Shown here: one piece after another, positions 1 to 9,670 of the stretch
Layout of the letters: every line of letters begins with the position of its first letter
Numbering within the stretch: position 1 is the first letter of the stretch
DNA from: Ceratopteris richardii
Lineage: Eukaryota; Streptophyta; Polypodiopsida; Polypodiales; Pteridaceae
Direction of reading: 5' to 3'
Length of the DNA: 64,000 nucleotides
Assembly (NCBI GenBank): GCA_020310875.1
Contig: CM035412.1
Coordinates: 133,654,773 to 133,718,772 of the forward strand
Translations under genes and position numbers: made by a program
The notes under the pieces: model-generated
What the model was told of the DNA's origin: nothing
What the model saw: the letters and a program-made list of their open reading frames with translations, nothing else
The model's database searches: none

Positions 1-603
1 GCATTGGGAGCTCTTTCTCAGTTCATGCATTGTCCAAAGGATCCACATTGGATTGCAGGTCAAAGAGTTCTTAGATACATCAAAAGAACTTTGAAGGAAG
101 CATTAGATTATCCATTTACATCAGATGTAAGCTTGAGAGCATATAGTGATTCAGTTTGGGCAGGAAATCAAGATTGTAGAAGGTCAACACATGGGTATAT
201 GATGTACATAGGAGATAAACTTGTGAGCTGGTGTTCAAAGAAGCAACATACAGCGGCCTTATCATCAACTGAAGCTGAGTAAAAAGGACTTGTGGAAGCA
301 GCAAAAGAAGTGATATGGATGCAGACCTTGTTCAAAAGCTTGGATATTGATCAAGGTATACCTATTATACATGGAGATAATATGAGTTTGTTGTATCTTG
401 CAGCAAATCCTGTATTTCATGCAAGAACAAAGCACATAGAGATACAATATCATTTCTTGAGAGAAAAAGTAATGGAGAAGGAGCTAGAAGTGGTATACAC
501 TTCTACAAAAGATCAGATTGCAGATATTATGACAAAGAGCTTGGACGGACTGAAGACAAGTAGATTCAAAGAAATGGCGGGAATAAAAGAGAAGAAAGAT
601 GTA
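1..603 (+). pseudogene. pol: Copia-1 pol 3' end (RT C-terminus and RNase H), broken
   Basis: This is the C-terminal end of a Ty1/copia polyprotein, cut by the window start. The first part reads through the family-typical stretch after RT (SQFMHCPKDPHW, RYIKRT) into RNase H. YSDSVWAG supplies the first RNase H aspartate region, SSTEAE the glutamate, GDNMSLL the next acidic residue, and HARTKHIEIQYHF is the usual C-terminal signature. An in-frame TAA at 280-282 replaces the tyrosine that normally follows STEAE, so the frame is dead, though it stays open again to the natural stop at 601-606. A polypurine tract and the 3' LTR follow directly. RNase H would remove the RNA template during reverse transcription. 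Confidence 0.9.
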
Positions 604-630
604 TGAAGAAGACACAGAATGCTAATTAGT

Positions 631-1654
631 GATTGAGGGGGAGTTGTTGGGGTATCACTCACTAATTAGACATGAATATATGAAGATATATGAAGGAAGA
701 AGAAAGACAAAGAGAAGTGAAGGCAAAGCACTCAGAAAACTAAGCCTAAGTGAAGGAACAAATTCACTCTTGTAATTTAGTGCAAAATCAAATTTAGTCT
801 TGACATAGAACTTCAAAACTTATGAGTTTGAGTCTAGGAGTATGTAGAATATATGTATATACGTTAATTTGAGTTGGAAAATATATAGAGAACTCAATTT
901 TGTAATCCTTTAGAGAATAGAGAAAAGTCGGGTTTGTTTCTGAGAGAGATGTTGAGGAGAAACTACTCAGTGTAAGAGAGTTTTCCATGGCTATGAGCAG
1001 AATGAGGCCAAGCCAATTTGTAGACATCTTCTCTAATAGATAACACATGTTTGTGTAGAAGGATTGATCTAATTCCTCTTGTGTATTGAATTCTAAGTGA
1101 TTTCATATCAGTGTGTAAGTTAGTTGACAGTTACGAGTTTTCTGGTGCACTTTTTCCTGATCTTCTTAAGGTCAGATCTCACACTACAGTGTAAAGTTTG
1201 TCATCACTAATAGCTCATTTTAAAGATACTACCTTCAGCTACAATTGGTCAAAAGATCTTTGTGAAATGGGATGTATACTCAGAGGAATGAGTCTAACAG
1301 TGAAGGTATGTCAAATCAATAAAGTCATTTTTCAGATTTCAGACATAGTACAAATGTCGAAGTGAATTCAGAAGATTTTGAAGTTATTACTTGAAATTCT
1401 TGCTTGGTATGTGTTGCTTAACATTAGCAAGAATTTCTATTAGCAAAAGATAAAATAATTTGTATGAATCAAGCTAATACAGATCAGATTTGAAGTTAGA
1501 ACAAAAGGCGCAAATTTTTGGACAGTGAATGTTTTGATTTCACTAAGTTTGGTGGTAAAGTTTTCAAATTGAGAGTGTTACTAAGCTAATGATGATTGTG
1601 TAGGTGTTATAATATCACTTTATCTTAGTTCTTGTGGTGTTTCATACATCAACA
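631..1654 (+). mobile_element. Copia-1 polypurine tract and 3' LTR
   Basis: A purine run (GATTGAGGGGGAG, 631-643) follows the RNase H frame and is the expected primer for plus-strand synthesis. The LTR then appears to run from TGTTGGGG at 645 to ATCAACA at 1654, about 1,010 bp with TG...CA ends. Beyond 1654 the sequence changes abruptly to minus-strand gypsy pol, which supports the right boundary. The 5' LTR lies left of the window, so the ends cannot be checked by comparing two LTRs, and the target duplication (it would be ATCCA at 1655-1659) cannot be confirmed. Confidence 0.7.
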
Positions 1655-3440
1655 ATCCACCTCAAAGGCGGTGGGAATCTCTCCGGCTTCTGTAGCTAAC
1701 CCTAGGATTGTTGGGTCCAAATGTGAGAATAGGGACAATGGGTTTGGCCCATTCAGGTACTATCTCAAGGTTAAGGAGGTATGCATCTGGTAGTTCATCC
1801 GCTATTCCTTGAGGGGCTTTTCCTATAGTTAATCATGAAAGGTGATAAGCTTTAAGGTGGGTTCTTCCCTTTTCGACCCCGACTTCAAAGTCATATCCAT
1901 TACTAAGAGAAACAAATGTATTATTTGTCCATTGTTACAAGGCTTATTGACTAAGTACAACAATGCCTAATGATCCGTGAGAAACTTGAACTTGTTCCCA
2001 ATAAGTAATGCTTGAAGTTCGTTACTACATAAAGCATTCATAATCCTTCATGCTCAGTCATGGTGTCATTTCTTTCTGCAACTTTTAACTGTCTATTTGC
2101 ATAAGCTATGGGAAGATCCATATTACCTTCATTCGTAGGTTGCACCAACACACATCCTATGGCATAGTTGGATGCATCCACATGTACAGGGAATGGCTTA
2201 CTCCAATCTGGTTTCGTTAATATGGGTGTTGAACACAAGTGTCGTTTGAGTTCATTGAATGATTTCTCACATTCTTTCGTCCATTCAAACTTGATCAAAA
2301 GAGAGTACAAAGGCTTTGCTATGATCCTGTACACGTGTATAAATCATCGATAATAACCACAATGTCCCATGAAAGCCTGTACCTCCTTTACATTTTTCAG
2401 CCTAGGTAAATCTGCAATCACTTTCACTTTTTCTTCGTCCATAGAGATTCCATTCTTTGATAGAATGTGCCCTAGAATTTTTCCTTGGCAAACCATGAAA
2501 ATGCACTTTTTTGGGTTTAGAAAAACCTGATATTCTTGACATTTGTCCAATACTTGAGATAATTCATGGATGTGGGTTTGTCTCATGTTAGAATGTGCAC
2601 ATGTGTCGTCCACATAAAATTCCAAATTCTTTTTTAGGAATTCCTTAAAAACATGACACATGAGTCGTTGAAAGGTGGCAAGTGCATTTGTCAGCCCAAA
2701 TGGCATCACATAAAATGCAAATATGCCACATTCTCTAGCAAAGGCCATTCTGTGTTGATCTTCAAGAGCAATGGCTACTTGATTATAGCCTACAAATACA
2801 TCAAGGAAGCTATAAAGTTCCTTGCCCGCAACTCTTTCCAGCAAATGTTCCGTGATAGGAAGAGAATAACTGTCTCTTATCCTGGTAGCATTAACTTTTT
2901 TAAGGTTAATACACATACAATTTCCCATTTTTCTTGGGCACTACTAGAATGGGGGATACCCATTCAATATGCTCAATTTCGTAAATGAGTCCTGCTTCTA
3001 TCAAGTGATCTATCTCCTACTTAATCTTGGCAGCATAGTTATCATTATAAGTGTATGGCTTCTGCTTAAAAGGCTTCGCCTCTGGAGTCATAGGAATTCT
3101 ATGGGAGCATATATCTAGGTCTACTCCTTTCAAGTCCTTGTAGCTCCAAGCAAACACGTCTCTAAATTCTTGCAATAGGGCAATTAATTTTTCTTCTTCG
3201 TCATTCTTCAAATCATGCCCTATGTATGTGCATTTTTCTTCTCCTTCTTCTATTGTAACCACTAAATTTTTTGTTTTCTCTATATTATCATATATTTCTC
3301 CAATGCCTACTTCTCTTTTAGGCATCCGTACCATGATTATTATGTCTTCTATTTCATATTTTTGAAAGTTCTCTGGTACTTCCATGAGTGGTTCTTCTTC
3401 TTCTTCTTCTATCTTAGGTGAGTTCTCAACACTCAGTCAC
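1655..3440 (-). pseudogene. pol: Gypsy-B pol fragment: protease-RT linker, RT and start of RNase H
   Basis: On the minus strand this reads as a diverged copy of Gypsy-C pol at 55,130-56,800. Order from right: the acidic linker and pre-RT segment (3017-3385, IALLQEFRDVFAWSYKDLKG), RT (2344-2928, with RDSYSLPITEHLLERVAG, FGLTNA and the active-site YVDD), the post-RT helices, and RNase H (2038-2334, with VDASNYAIG). Further left, to 1655, it matches the Gypsy-C stretch between RNase H and integrase, with stops and frameshifts. Copia-1 lies directly against it at 1654. Orientation and order fit it being the pol of the same Gypsy-B whose gag, leader and LTR lie at 18,650-22,218, now separated by later insertions; that link is inferred. 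Confidence 0.85.
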
Positions 3441-4164
3441 AACAAAGGAGAACAAAGACATGTTCTCTTTATTTGGACCTAAACATCATGAAATCAAGCA
3501 AAAAATGGTCCATTTCACAATCTTTAGTGAAAACCACTTGTCTCTTGCCCATAAACAATAGAAAGAAGCTTGATTCTATAGCCTAAGAAGTCTTAAGTAG
3601 ATAGAATAATTTTCTTGGGCCCAAGAAAAGAAACTTCATGATCAAGTACCCCACATCATAACCTCTGACTCTAGAAAAAAGAAATCTAGGACAAAAAATA
3701 ATAAGTGTAACCTCTTCATTTACTTTTTAAATCTCTACAAGCGCAGATGGTAAGATTCTAAATGCTATTCCAATTTGCATTACATCTCATGGAACAAAAC
3801 CTTAATGCTTTTCATAGGGCAAGTCACATAATAATCATGTCATTGTCTAGTACATACATTGAGAGTAGGTTTTTAGCATACCACATTGAACACCACAAAG
3901 CATTTTCTAACTAACATTTCAAAAAATTGACCTTAAACAACCATAAATGTTAAGCAATATCCACACATTGATCAGAAAAGAAAGCTTAGCATAGGTAAAG
4001 ATAAGCACAATTAGAAACAAACACTTAGCATTGTATTTCTATTAGATTGATTTTATAGTTAAGGTATTGTTTACAAAAATAAAAAGCTTCTATGATAGAA
4101 GTTGATCATATGTTTCCTCAGCTTCATGCATAATATCATCTTCTGGAGCTTTAGAACTCGTAGC
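3441..4164. other. AT-rich spacer without recognised feature
   Basis: After the Gypsy-B similarity ends near 3440 (a short TTC/TCT run) the sequence is AT-rich with no open frame, LTR end or clear repeat. It could be a further unrecognised internal part of an insertion between Gypsy-B pol and the DUF7869-like gene. Confidence 0.4.
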
Positions 4165-4437
4165 CTATTTTTCTTGCTCCAAGATTGGCTCTTCAAGGTC
4201 AGCCATGTCTCCAGGTTTATTTGCGCGTGGTGGAACAGGCTCCCTTGAAGTAGGTTGGAATCTTTCAGTATCTGCAATGTGCTTCTGTCTAACCTCTTGG
4301 TCCTCATCTGGGCATTCATTCAACCCATTAATCCTCATTCTTATGAAGCTCACTTGAGCTTCATCTTTATCTAAAACAATGCAATGTCTCAACATCTTTA
4401 ATGAACAAGTGAGAGTCATTCTTGAAAAGGAAGACAA
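4165..4437 (-). pseudogene. Unidentified charged C-terminal protein fragment
   Basis: A minus-strand frame rich in acidic and basic residues (for example NECPDEDQEVRQKH, ADTERFQPTSREPVPP, LEEPILEQEK) ends at a TAG and then remains readable for about 30 codons (SSKAPEDDIMHEAEE) to a second stop. This composition looks more like real coding sequence than chance AT-rich frame, and TAG for CAG would restore it. I do not recognise a family. It overlaps head to head with the start of the plus-strand DUF7869-like frame, so one of the two is probably mis-bounded around 4377. Confidence 0.3.
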
Positions 4438-5841
4438 GCAATTAGAGGCACATCAAGAAACGTGGTCAATGAGAAACATTAAAAGATTTCAATTTCTTAC
4501 TTCAGATAGACAAATTGCATTGGATATTGTGAAGCATTGTTGTGGTTTGAAATGTTTGTATAACTTAGGAATGAAGAAACTAAAGCACCTAAGAGAGAAA
4601 TTCCTCCATTTAGATAGTTAAAGGAAGGATATATACCTTGTTTCTCACATGCAAATGATTGAGGATAACATTTCAGTAACATGTGTTGCTTTTGAATATT
4701 ATTTTAGTCAAGGGATGGGGTGTTGTAGGGCTGCATTTAAAATTGCAATGGGTGTGGGAAATTTTAGAATACATAAGGTTCAAAGGGGCTTATGAATGGA
4801 GATCTCATTTTGGATACATATCATGTTGAGACCAAAGGATCTATTGGACTTCATGCAATGAATTGGGTGATGAACTATTTTAGCTTGCATTGTGAGGCTA
4901 TGCCTACAGCTGGAAGGTTACAATTGTTAGATAACTTTACTCATCGAGAAGCATTTCAAGTATATAAAGATGATATGGAAAGTAGAAATGAGAAGTATGT
5001 AATGTATCGTCACTTTACTCGATTATGGAAGGAGGAGTTTAAAAATGTGACTATTCCTCATCAAGTTAGAATGGGTGAGTGTTCAGTTTGTGCCACTTTG
5101 AAGAACATGGCAAAGGGGGCTACAACACCACAAGAAAAAGATAATTTTAGCAGCCTTCAAAGGAACCATCGTGAGAGTCAAACTTTAGAAAGAAAGAAAG
5201 CAATTCATCATCAAAGCAAAGCACTAACAAATTCGGTGTGTTATATGTGTTTGTTGATTGATGGTATGGATTAAAGAAAAAACATGTTTGCCCCATTTTT
5301 TTGCATCCCTAAGGACATTCGAGATGAAGTCCTTGTGCAAATGCATTTGGTTGGTGCTTTGGTATACAATGGAACTGTAAAGTCCAAGGCTTTCTTCACA
5401 TATCGAAAGGTGCATAATGATCCAAACCTTAGGATTACTGCCACTCATTGGGTTTTGCAATTATGGAAGGGTCTTTTGCCACTAATTTTGCATTTGCAGC
5501 TTGAAAATACTACAAGAGAGAATAAAAATTCTACAATTTTTGGATATTCATGCATGCTTGTTGATAGACAAGTGTTTCTAAAGGTTAAGGTGAATTTCCT
5601 TTTGGTTAGACACACTCATGATCACATTGATCAAATGTTCAGCACGTTCTCTAAGAGGTTGGCATGTAATAATTATTTTACTCTTCCAATATTATCTGAG
5701 TTGATTTCAAAAGCATATACTCCAAAACCTAAAGTTCAACACCTTACACAAATTTATGACTTTAAGCACTTTTGCTCAATAGGCCTTGATAACAGTGCTA
5801 AGGTTTTGGATCCATTGCACAATATTAGTTTCAACCCCTAG
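4379..5841 (+). pseudogene. DUF7869-like transposon-type gene, decayed
   Basis: Three collinear plus-strand blocks form one decayed gene. The first (4379-4789) has a Cys-rich start (HCCGLKC) and later GCCRAAFKIAMGVG; it is interrupted by TAA at 4619-4621 and shifts frame near 4790. The second (4792-5274) has GECSVCATLKNM and LIDGMD. The third (5284-5841) has IPKDIRDEV, ENTTRENKNS and RHTHDHIDQMF. Blocks two and three share a frame separated by TAA at 5272-5274, probably once CAA. The order Cys-rich region, IDGMD, a D/E-N-x-x-R-E-N-K-N box and HTHxxIDQMF matches my memory of DUF7869 proteins, which occur as repeated transposon-like genes and may have a DDE/RNase H-like fold. The middle box has E where I expect D, so this copy may be catalytically dead as well as frame-broken. 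Confidence 0.55.
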
Positions 5842-5924
5842 ACTGCCTCACAAGAAGCAAAACAAGTTGCTTTGTACTCTGCTTCAGTGGAGGAGAGTGC
5901 GAGAGTTGGTTGTTTCCTACTTAC
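5842..5924 (-). pseudogene. pol: Copia-3 RNase H segment left of the Copia-2 insertion
   Basis: On the minus strand this short piece reads SRKQPTLALSSTEAEYKA followed by ASCEAV, the STEAEY region of copia RNase H. It continues in frame from the RNase H piece at 14,784-14,880 once Copia-2 and one copy of the 5-bp duplication (GTAAG on this strand) are removed. The piece stops at about 5842, where the DUF7869-like sequence begins, so Copia-3 lost its last RNase H part, polypurine tract and 3' LTR. Confidence 0.85.
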
Positions 5925-6225
5925 TGTTACTGTTAGTGTCCAAGTGAAAGGCCAAATGGCCACCGGACATTTCTTTGTATATGTTCTTTAATAAAACATA
6001 TAGTGGCCTGGTCAGTCATAGACTGTAAGTTCGAACGCATTTGTAAGACCTTAGAAGTCTGTCTTCGTGCTCCCTGTGTACTGTGTGTTTCTGCGTATTC
6101 TACAGCCTCTGTGCGGAGTACTGTGTGCGGCGTCAGGAGCTCGGGGAGTTTCTACTCTGAGCATATCGTTGTGGAGCTCTCGAGAAGGAGAGTACAGTGC
6201 GGTGCATCACCATCGAAATACTTCA
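5925..6225 (+). repeat. Copia-2 5' LTR
   Basis: 301 bp, TGTTACTGTTAG to AAATACTTCA. It is nearly identical to 14,486-14,783. A TTTAATAAAA motif near 5990 sits where a polyadenylation signal is expected. Short frames inside it have no coding support. Confidence 0.95.
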
Positions 6226-6226
6226 C

Positions 6227-6239
6227 TGGTATCAGAGCA
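6227..6239 (+). other. Copia-2 primer-binding site (initiator Met tRNA)
   Basis: TGGTATCAGAGCA starts one base after the 5' LTR end and matches the complement of the 3' end of plant initiator methionine tRNA, the common copia primer. Confidence 0.92.
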
Positions 6240-6424
6240 GTTTGAGGCAAAAAGCTTTGTTCCTTTTGTGCGAGCGAAGCAAGCACCCCCCCCCCAGGCT
6301 TTCTCCAAGGCTTACGACTAAGGCGGCGACCAAGGCATAGACCTTGTCATCCGAGTCACCGAAGTCACCGTTGGCTGCACGCGAGGGAGGACCTCAACGA
6401 TCAAGGAATATAGAGGTTCCCGGT

Positions 6425-6924
6425 TGTTGTCAGGATCTTGCTCACGCGCATACAGAGATTACGGACGCAGAAAAAACACACAGAAAATAGAGGAAACAAG
6501 AGACAAGACTGAATGCAAGATTGGGTGCAATCTCCCTCCCATGCACTCCGTTTCGACAGTCCACAGAGTGCATGTATTTATAGGAATCTTGATTACGTCA
6601 AAAAGAGTGGTTACAAGAGGGCGGCTTCGAAAAGTAGGCGTGAAACTAAAAGTTGATAACTTTTACAGAAAGCCATTGCTTTCAATAACAGAAACTACGG
6701 TCTACAATGACCCTTATGCTAACCATTACTTTTCTAACAATAGAACCTTCTACGCAGGTTTATTTACAAACTAAATAATAATTATTCGGATTATTGATGT
6801 CCTCCCTTTCACGCCTTGCACGCTCCTCACGAACCTTCAGCTGCTATATCAGAAACATCAAAAAACATATTAATACATTAATAATATATCACTTTAACAA
6901 TGCATTGTTCAATAATATACAACA
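6425..6924 (-). repeat. Gypsy-A 3' LTR
   Basis: 500 bp, plus-strand ends TGTTGTCAGG and TATACAACA. By eye it differs from the right LTR at about nine sites. The minus-strand TATAAATA (plus-strand 6575-6582) fits a core promoter. The purines just right of it (minus-strand GAGAGGCA) are a candidate polypurine tract. Confidence 0.93.
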
Positions 6925-7019
6925 TGCCTCTCAGTTGACAAGCAACTGACCTCAGTTGATAAAATAATTTAACACTCTAACAATTACAATATATTGTTCA
7001 ACATATTCCATGTTACTGT

Positions 7020-7212
7020 TACAATCCAACAATGCATTGGCTAACATATTCCATGTTACAATCCAACAATGCATTGGCTATTCCATATTTCAATCCAACA
7101 ATGCATTGGCTATTTTATATTTCAATCCAACAATGCATTGGCTATTCCATATTTCAATCCAACAATGCATTGGCTATTTTATATTTCAATCCAACAATGC
7201 ATTGTTCAACAT
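7020..7212. repeat. Minisatellite of about 32 bp in Gypsy-A 3' internal region
   Basis: Six copies of CCAACAATGCATTGGC start near 7025, 7065, 7097, 7129, 7161 and 7193, with spacers such as TATTCCATATTTCAAT. The core CCAA...TTGG around ATGCAT is nearly palindromic. The related AACAATGCATTGTTCAA occurs at the end of each LTR, so the array seems to have grown from LTR-adjacent sequence. A 50-bp segment with CAAGCAACTGACCTCAGTTG also appears twice (6921-6975 and 7225-7275). Confidence 0.9.
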
Positions 7213-7374
7213 ATTCCATAAGGTATAACATGCCCCTCAATTGAACAAGCAACTGACCTCAGTTGATAAAATAATAAACATGGATGGCCAGTCACATGTT
7301 TCATCACTGAATAAAGAAAATAGGCATGTGCCATGTAAAAATACATGCATGGAAATGTTCATGGAGTTGTTACA

Positions 7375-9186
7375 TTAATGTGTTTGTGTATGATATGCAG
7401 AAATTAAGTGGTCATAATGAGGTGTTAATTGTGTTTTATGTATCCATTGACATTCTTCAATAGAGTGATTTTTGTACTTAACCAAATATCGATGATATTG
7501 AGTACCTGTGCGTGTAGTAGTGACATCATGATCAATGATTTTCTCAAGAACTAAGATTTCAGATTGTTCTTCAATCAAAGGAGGGTCATCAAGAAGTGGA
7601 GCAAGTGGTAAAGTTCCTTTAAAGGGTTTAAGTAAACTAATATGAAAAGAATTTTGTATAGTCCAATGGGATGGAATATCTAATCGAAATGAATTATCAT
7701 TAATTTTTTCTATAATGCGAAACGGTCCATAATAGCGTGGTGCAAGTTTGATTTTAGGATGCTGCAAAATATTTTTGAGACGTCTTTTAATTATTCGCAA
7801 CCATACAAAATCATTTTCCTTGAATTCTTTGGCTAATCGTTTAGTATTGATAATACGTGTATATCGCTCTTGACTTTTCCTAATGTGCTCGTGAACATCA
7901 TGAAGTATAGAAACGTGATCTTGAGCAATAGAATCAGCCATTGGAATGTCGGTTTGGGTGAGGGACATGGGAGCAAAAACTATTTCAAAAGGGGCACGAC
8001 CAGTAGTGGTGTGTGAAGTGTTATTGTAAGCAAATTGAAGCAAGGGCAACTTGTCATCCCAGTTATTAGGATTATCTAATGAATAACAACGCAATAAATC
8101 AAGAATAGTACTATTTGTAGCCTCACTCTGTCCATTACTTTCAGGATGAAATGCAGAGCTAAAATCTATTTTAGAACCAAAATGTTGAAATAAGGCAACC
8201 CAAAAATGATTACAAAACCTAACATCACGATCAGATAACATTACTTTAGGAAATCCATGATGTGGAAAAATGCATTTAATGAATAATTTTGCAGCTTGAG
8301 GTGTAGTTAAAGTTTTTCTACATGGAATGAAGTATGCATATTTACTAAACCTATCAACTATTGTCCAAATCATATTATTATGTGATGAAGTGATAGGAAG
8401 ACCTGTGATAAAATCCATAGAGATTTGTTCCCATGGTTCATTTGGAATAGGAAGTGGCATTAATAATCCAAATGGTTTACCATGATGACGTTTGACACGC
8501 TGACATACAATGCATTGAGAAACATAATGTGCAATGTCTTTTTCCATGTGTGGCCAAAAGAAGAAATCTTTGCAAGCAGAAATGGTGCTTTGTATGCCTC
8601 TATGACCCATGTAAGATGGTTCATGCATTTCTTTAATGACAAAATCTTTAAAAGCTTGGGTTATGCACAATCTATGTTGAAAATAGAGAAAACCATTATG
8701 AAATGTATAATGTTCATCAGATAAAGATGCAGCATTGTTGAAGTCATGCCATGCACGTGAAAAATACAAATCAGATGCATAAGTGGAAACCATTTCTTGA
8801 AAAGAATGAATTTGGATGGCAGAAATATTATTCAAAACAACAGAATGCGAAGGAAAACGGCTAAGAGCATCCGCTACAACATTAGCTTTACCAGGCTGAT
8901 ATTGTATCATGGGTTGGAAATTTTGAATGAATGATGCCCACTTAAGATGCCCATTAGAGATTAAGGGCTGACTTAATAAATGCTTAATAGCCTGTTGATC
9001 GGTTTTGATTAATACTTTAGAGCCCATAAGATAGTGTTTCCAAATTCGCAAAGCATGCACAACTGCTAACAATTCTTTATCATACGTACTATAATTATGC
9101 TCTGATACCACTGTTGTCAGGATCTTGCTCACGCGCATACAGAGATTATGGACGCAGAAAAAACACACAGAAAATAGAGGCAACAA
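7375..9186 (-). CDS. pol: Gypsy-A truncated pol: RNase H, integrase, chromodomain
   Basis: One uninterrupted frame of 603 codons whose first codons lie inside the 5' LTR. After the LTR and primer site it reads EHNYSTYDKELLAVVHAL, the middle of a gypsy RNase H. Then come QYQPGKANVVADALSR (end of RNase H), the H2C2 zinc module (MGHRGIQSTISACKDFFFW, CIVCQRVK), and the integrase core with MDFITGLP, LSDRDVRF and NGQSEATN supplying D, D and E. At the C-terminus, LEKIIDHDV, YLVKYKN and ECQWIHK form a chromodomain, which in chromoviruses directs insertion to marked chromatin. RT, protease and gag are missing. The frame has no stop although the element is a deletion derivative. Whether it is translated is unknown. 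Confidence 0.9.
   Translation of the reverse strand: MLPLFSVCFFCVHNLCMRVSKILTTVVSEHNYSTYDKELLAVVHALRIWKHYLMGSKVLIKTDQQAIKHLLSQPLISNGHLKWASFIQNFQPMIQYQPGKANVVADALSRFPSHSVVLNNISAIQIHSFQEMVSTYASDLYFSRAWHDFNNAASLSDEHYTFHNGFLYFQHRLCITQAFKDFVIKEMHEPSYMGHRGIQSTISACKDFFFWPHMEKDIAHYVSQCIVCQRVKRHHGKPFGLLMPLPIPNEPWEQISMDFITGLPITSSHNNMIWTIVDRFSKYAYFIPCRKTLTTPQAAKLFIKCIFPHHGFPKVMLSDRDVRFCNHFWVALFQHFGSKIDFSSAFHPESNGQSEATNSTILDLLRCYSLDNPNNWDDKLPLLQFAYNNTSHTTTGRAPFEIVFAPMSLTQTDIPMADSIAQDHVSILHDVHEHIRKSQERYTRIINTKRLAKEFKENDFVWLRIIKRRLKNILQHPKIKLAPRYYGPFRIIEKINDNSFRLDIPSHWTIQNSFHISLLKPFKGTLPLAPLLDDPPLIEEQSEILVLEKIIDHDVTTTRTGTQYHRYLVKYKNHSIEECQWIHKTQLTPHYDHLISAYHTQTH
9099..9111 (-). other. Gypsy-A primer-binding site fused to RNase H
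   Basis: On the minus strand the LTR ends in CAACA and is followed by G and TGGTATCAGAGC, the initiator-Met primer site. The next bases are already RNase H codons (HNYSTYD). The site thus doubles as codons for VVSE, which marks the deletion junction. Confidence 0.85.
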
Positions 9187-9611
9187 GAGACAAGACTGAA
9201 CGCAAGATTGGGTGCAATCTCCCCCCCATGCACTCCGTTTCGACAGTCCATAGAGTGCATGTATTTATAGGAATTTTGATTACGTCGAAAAGAGTGGTTA
9301 CAAGAGGGCGGCTTCGAAAAGTAGGCGTGAAACTAAAAGTTGATAACTTTTACAGAAAGCCATTGCTTTCAATAACAGAAACTACGGTCTACAATGACCC
9401 TTATGCTAACCATTACTTTTCTAACAATAGAACCTTCTACGCAGGTTTATTTACAAGCTAAATAATAATTATTCGGATTATTGATGTCCGCCCTTTCACG
9501 CCTTGCACGCTCCTCACGAACCTTCAGCTGCTATATCAGAAACATCAAAAAACATATTAATACATTAATAATATATCACTTTAACAATGCATTGTTCAAT
9601 AATATACAACA
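9112..9611 (-). repeat. Gypsy-A 5' LTR
   Basis: 500 bp, collinear with 6425-6924. A minus-strand TATAAATA at 9262-9269 is a good core promoter candidate. Confidence 0.93.
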
Positions 9612-9670
9612 CCGATACTTCCCGGGAGGTCACCCATCCCAGTACTGTTCCCCCCAGAGCTCGCTTAACC
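9612..9670 (-). other. 5S rRNA-derived segment in the Copia-2 leader
   Basis: Read on the minus strand this contains GTTAAGCG, AGTACTGGGATGGGTGACC and CTCCCGGGAAGTA in the order of the plant 5S rRNA gene A box, intermediate element and C box. The 5' part of 5S (before GTTAAGCG) is not recognisable. The last bases of the match (CCCGGT at 6419-6424) lie on the other side of Gypsy-A, so Gypsy-A landed inside this segment. Related 5S segments are known in the LTRs of Cassandra TRIM elements; here it is in the leader and antisense to the element. It is not a complete 5S gene. Confidence 0.7.

Larger units (their letters stand above)
6425..9611 (-). mobile_element. Gypsy-A, internally deleted Ty3/gypsy chromovirus-type element
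   Basis: It has 500-bp LTRs at both ends and inserted into the Copia-2 leader. The flanks are CCGGT (6420-6424) and CCGAT (9612-9616), a 5-bp duplication with one mismatch. It is oriented on the minus strand: 5' LTR and primer site on the right. The internal region is only about 2.2 kb and begins, right after the primer site, inside RNase H; gag, protease and most of RT are absent. Integrase and a chromodomain remain open. The element must have been moved by proteins from a full-length relative, or it lost this part after insertion. Confidence 0.93.

Noticed and set aside
6003-6321. Short frames in the Copia-2 LTR and leader
   Set aside because: They lie in LTR sequence that is also present at 14,486-14,783 without a conserved frame.
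7010-7244. Repetitive frames with NNALA units
   Set aside because: Translation of the 32-bp minisatellite in Gypsy-A; open in two frames at once.
9612-9670. Functional 5S rRNA gene
   Set aside because: Only the internal promoter half is recognisable; the 5' part and terminator are absent, and Gypsy-A splits its end.
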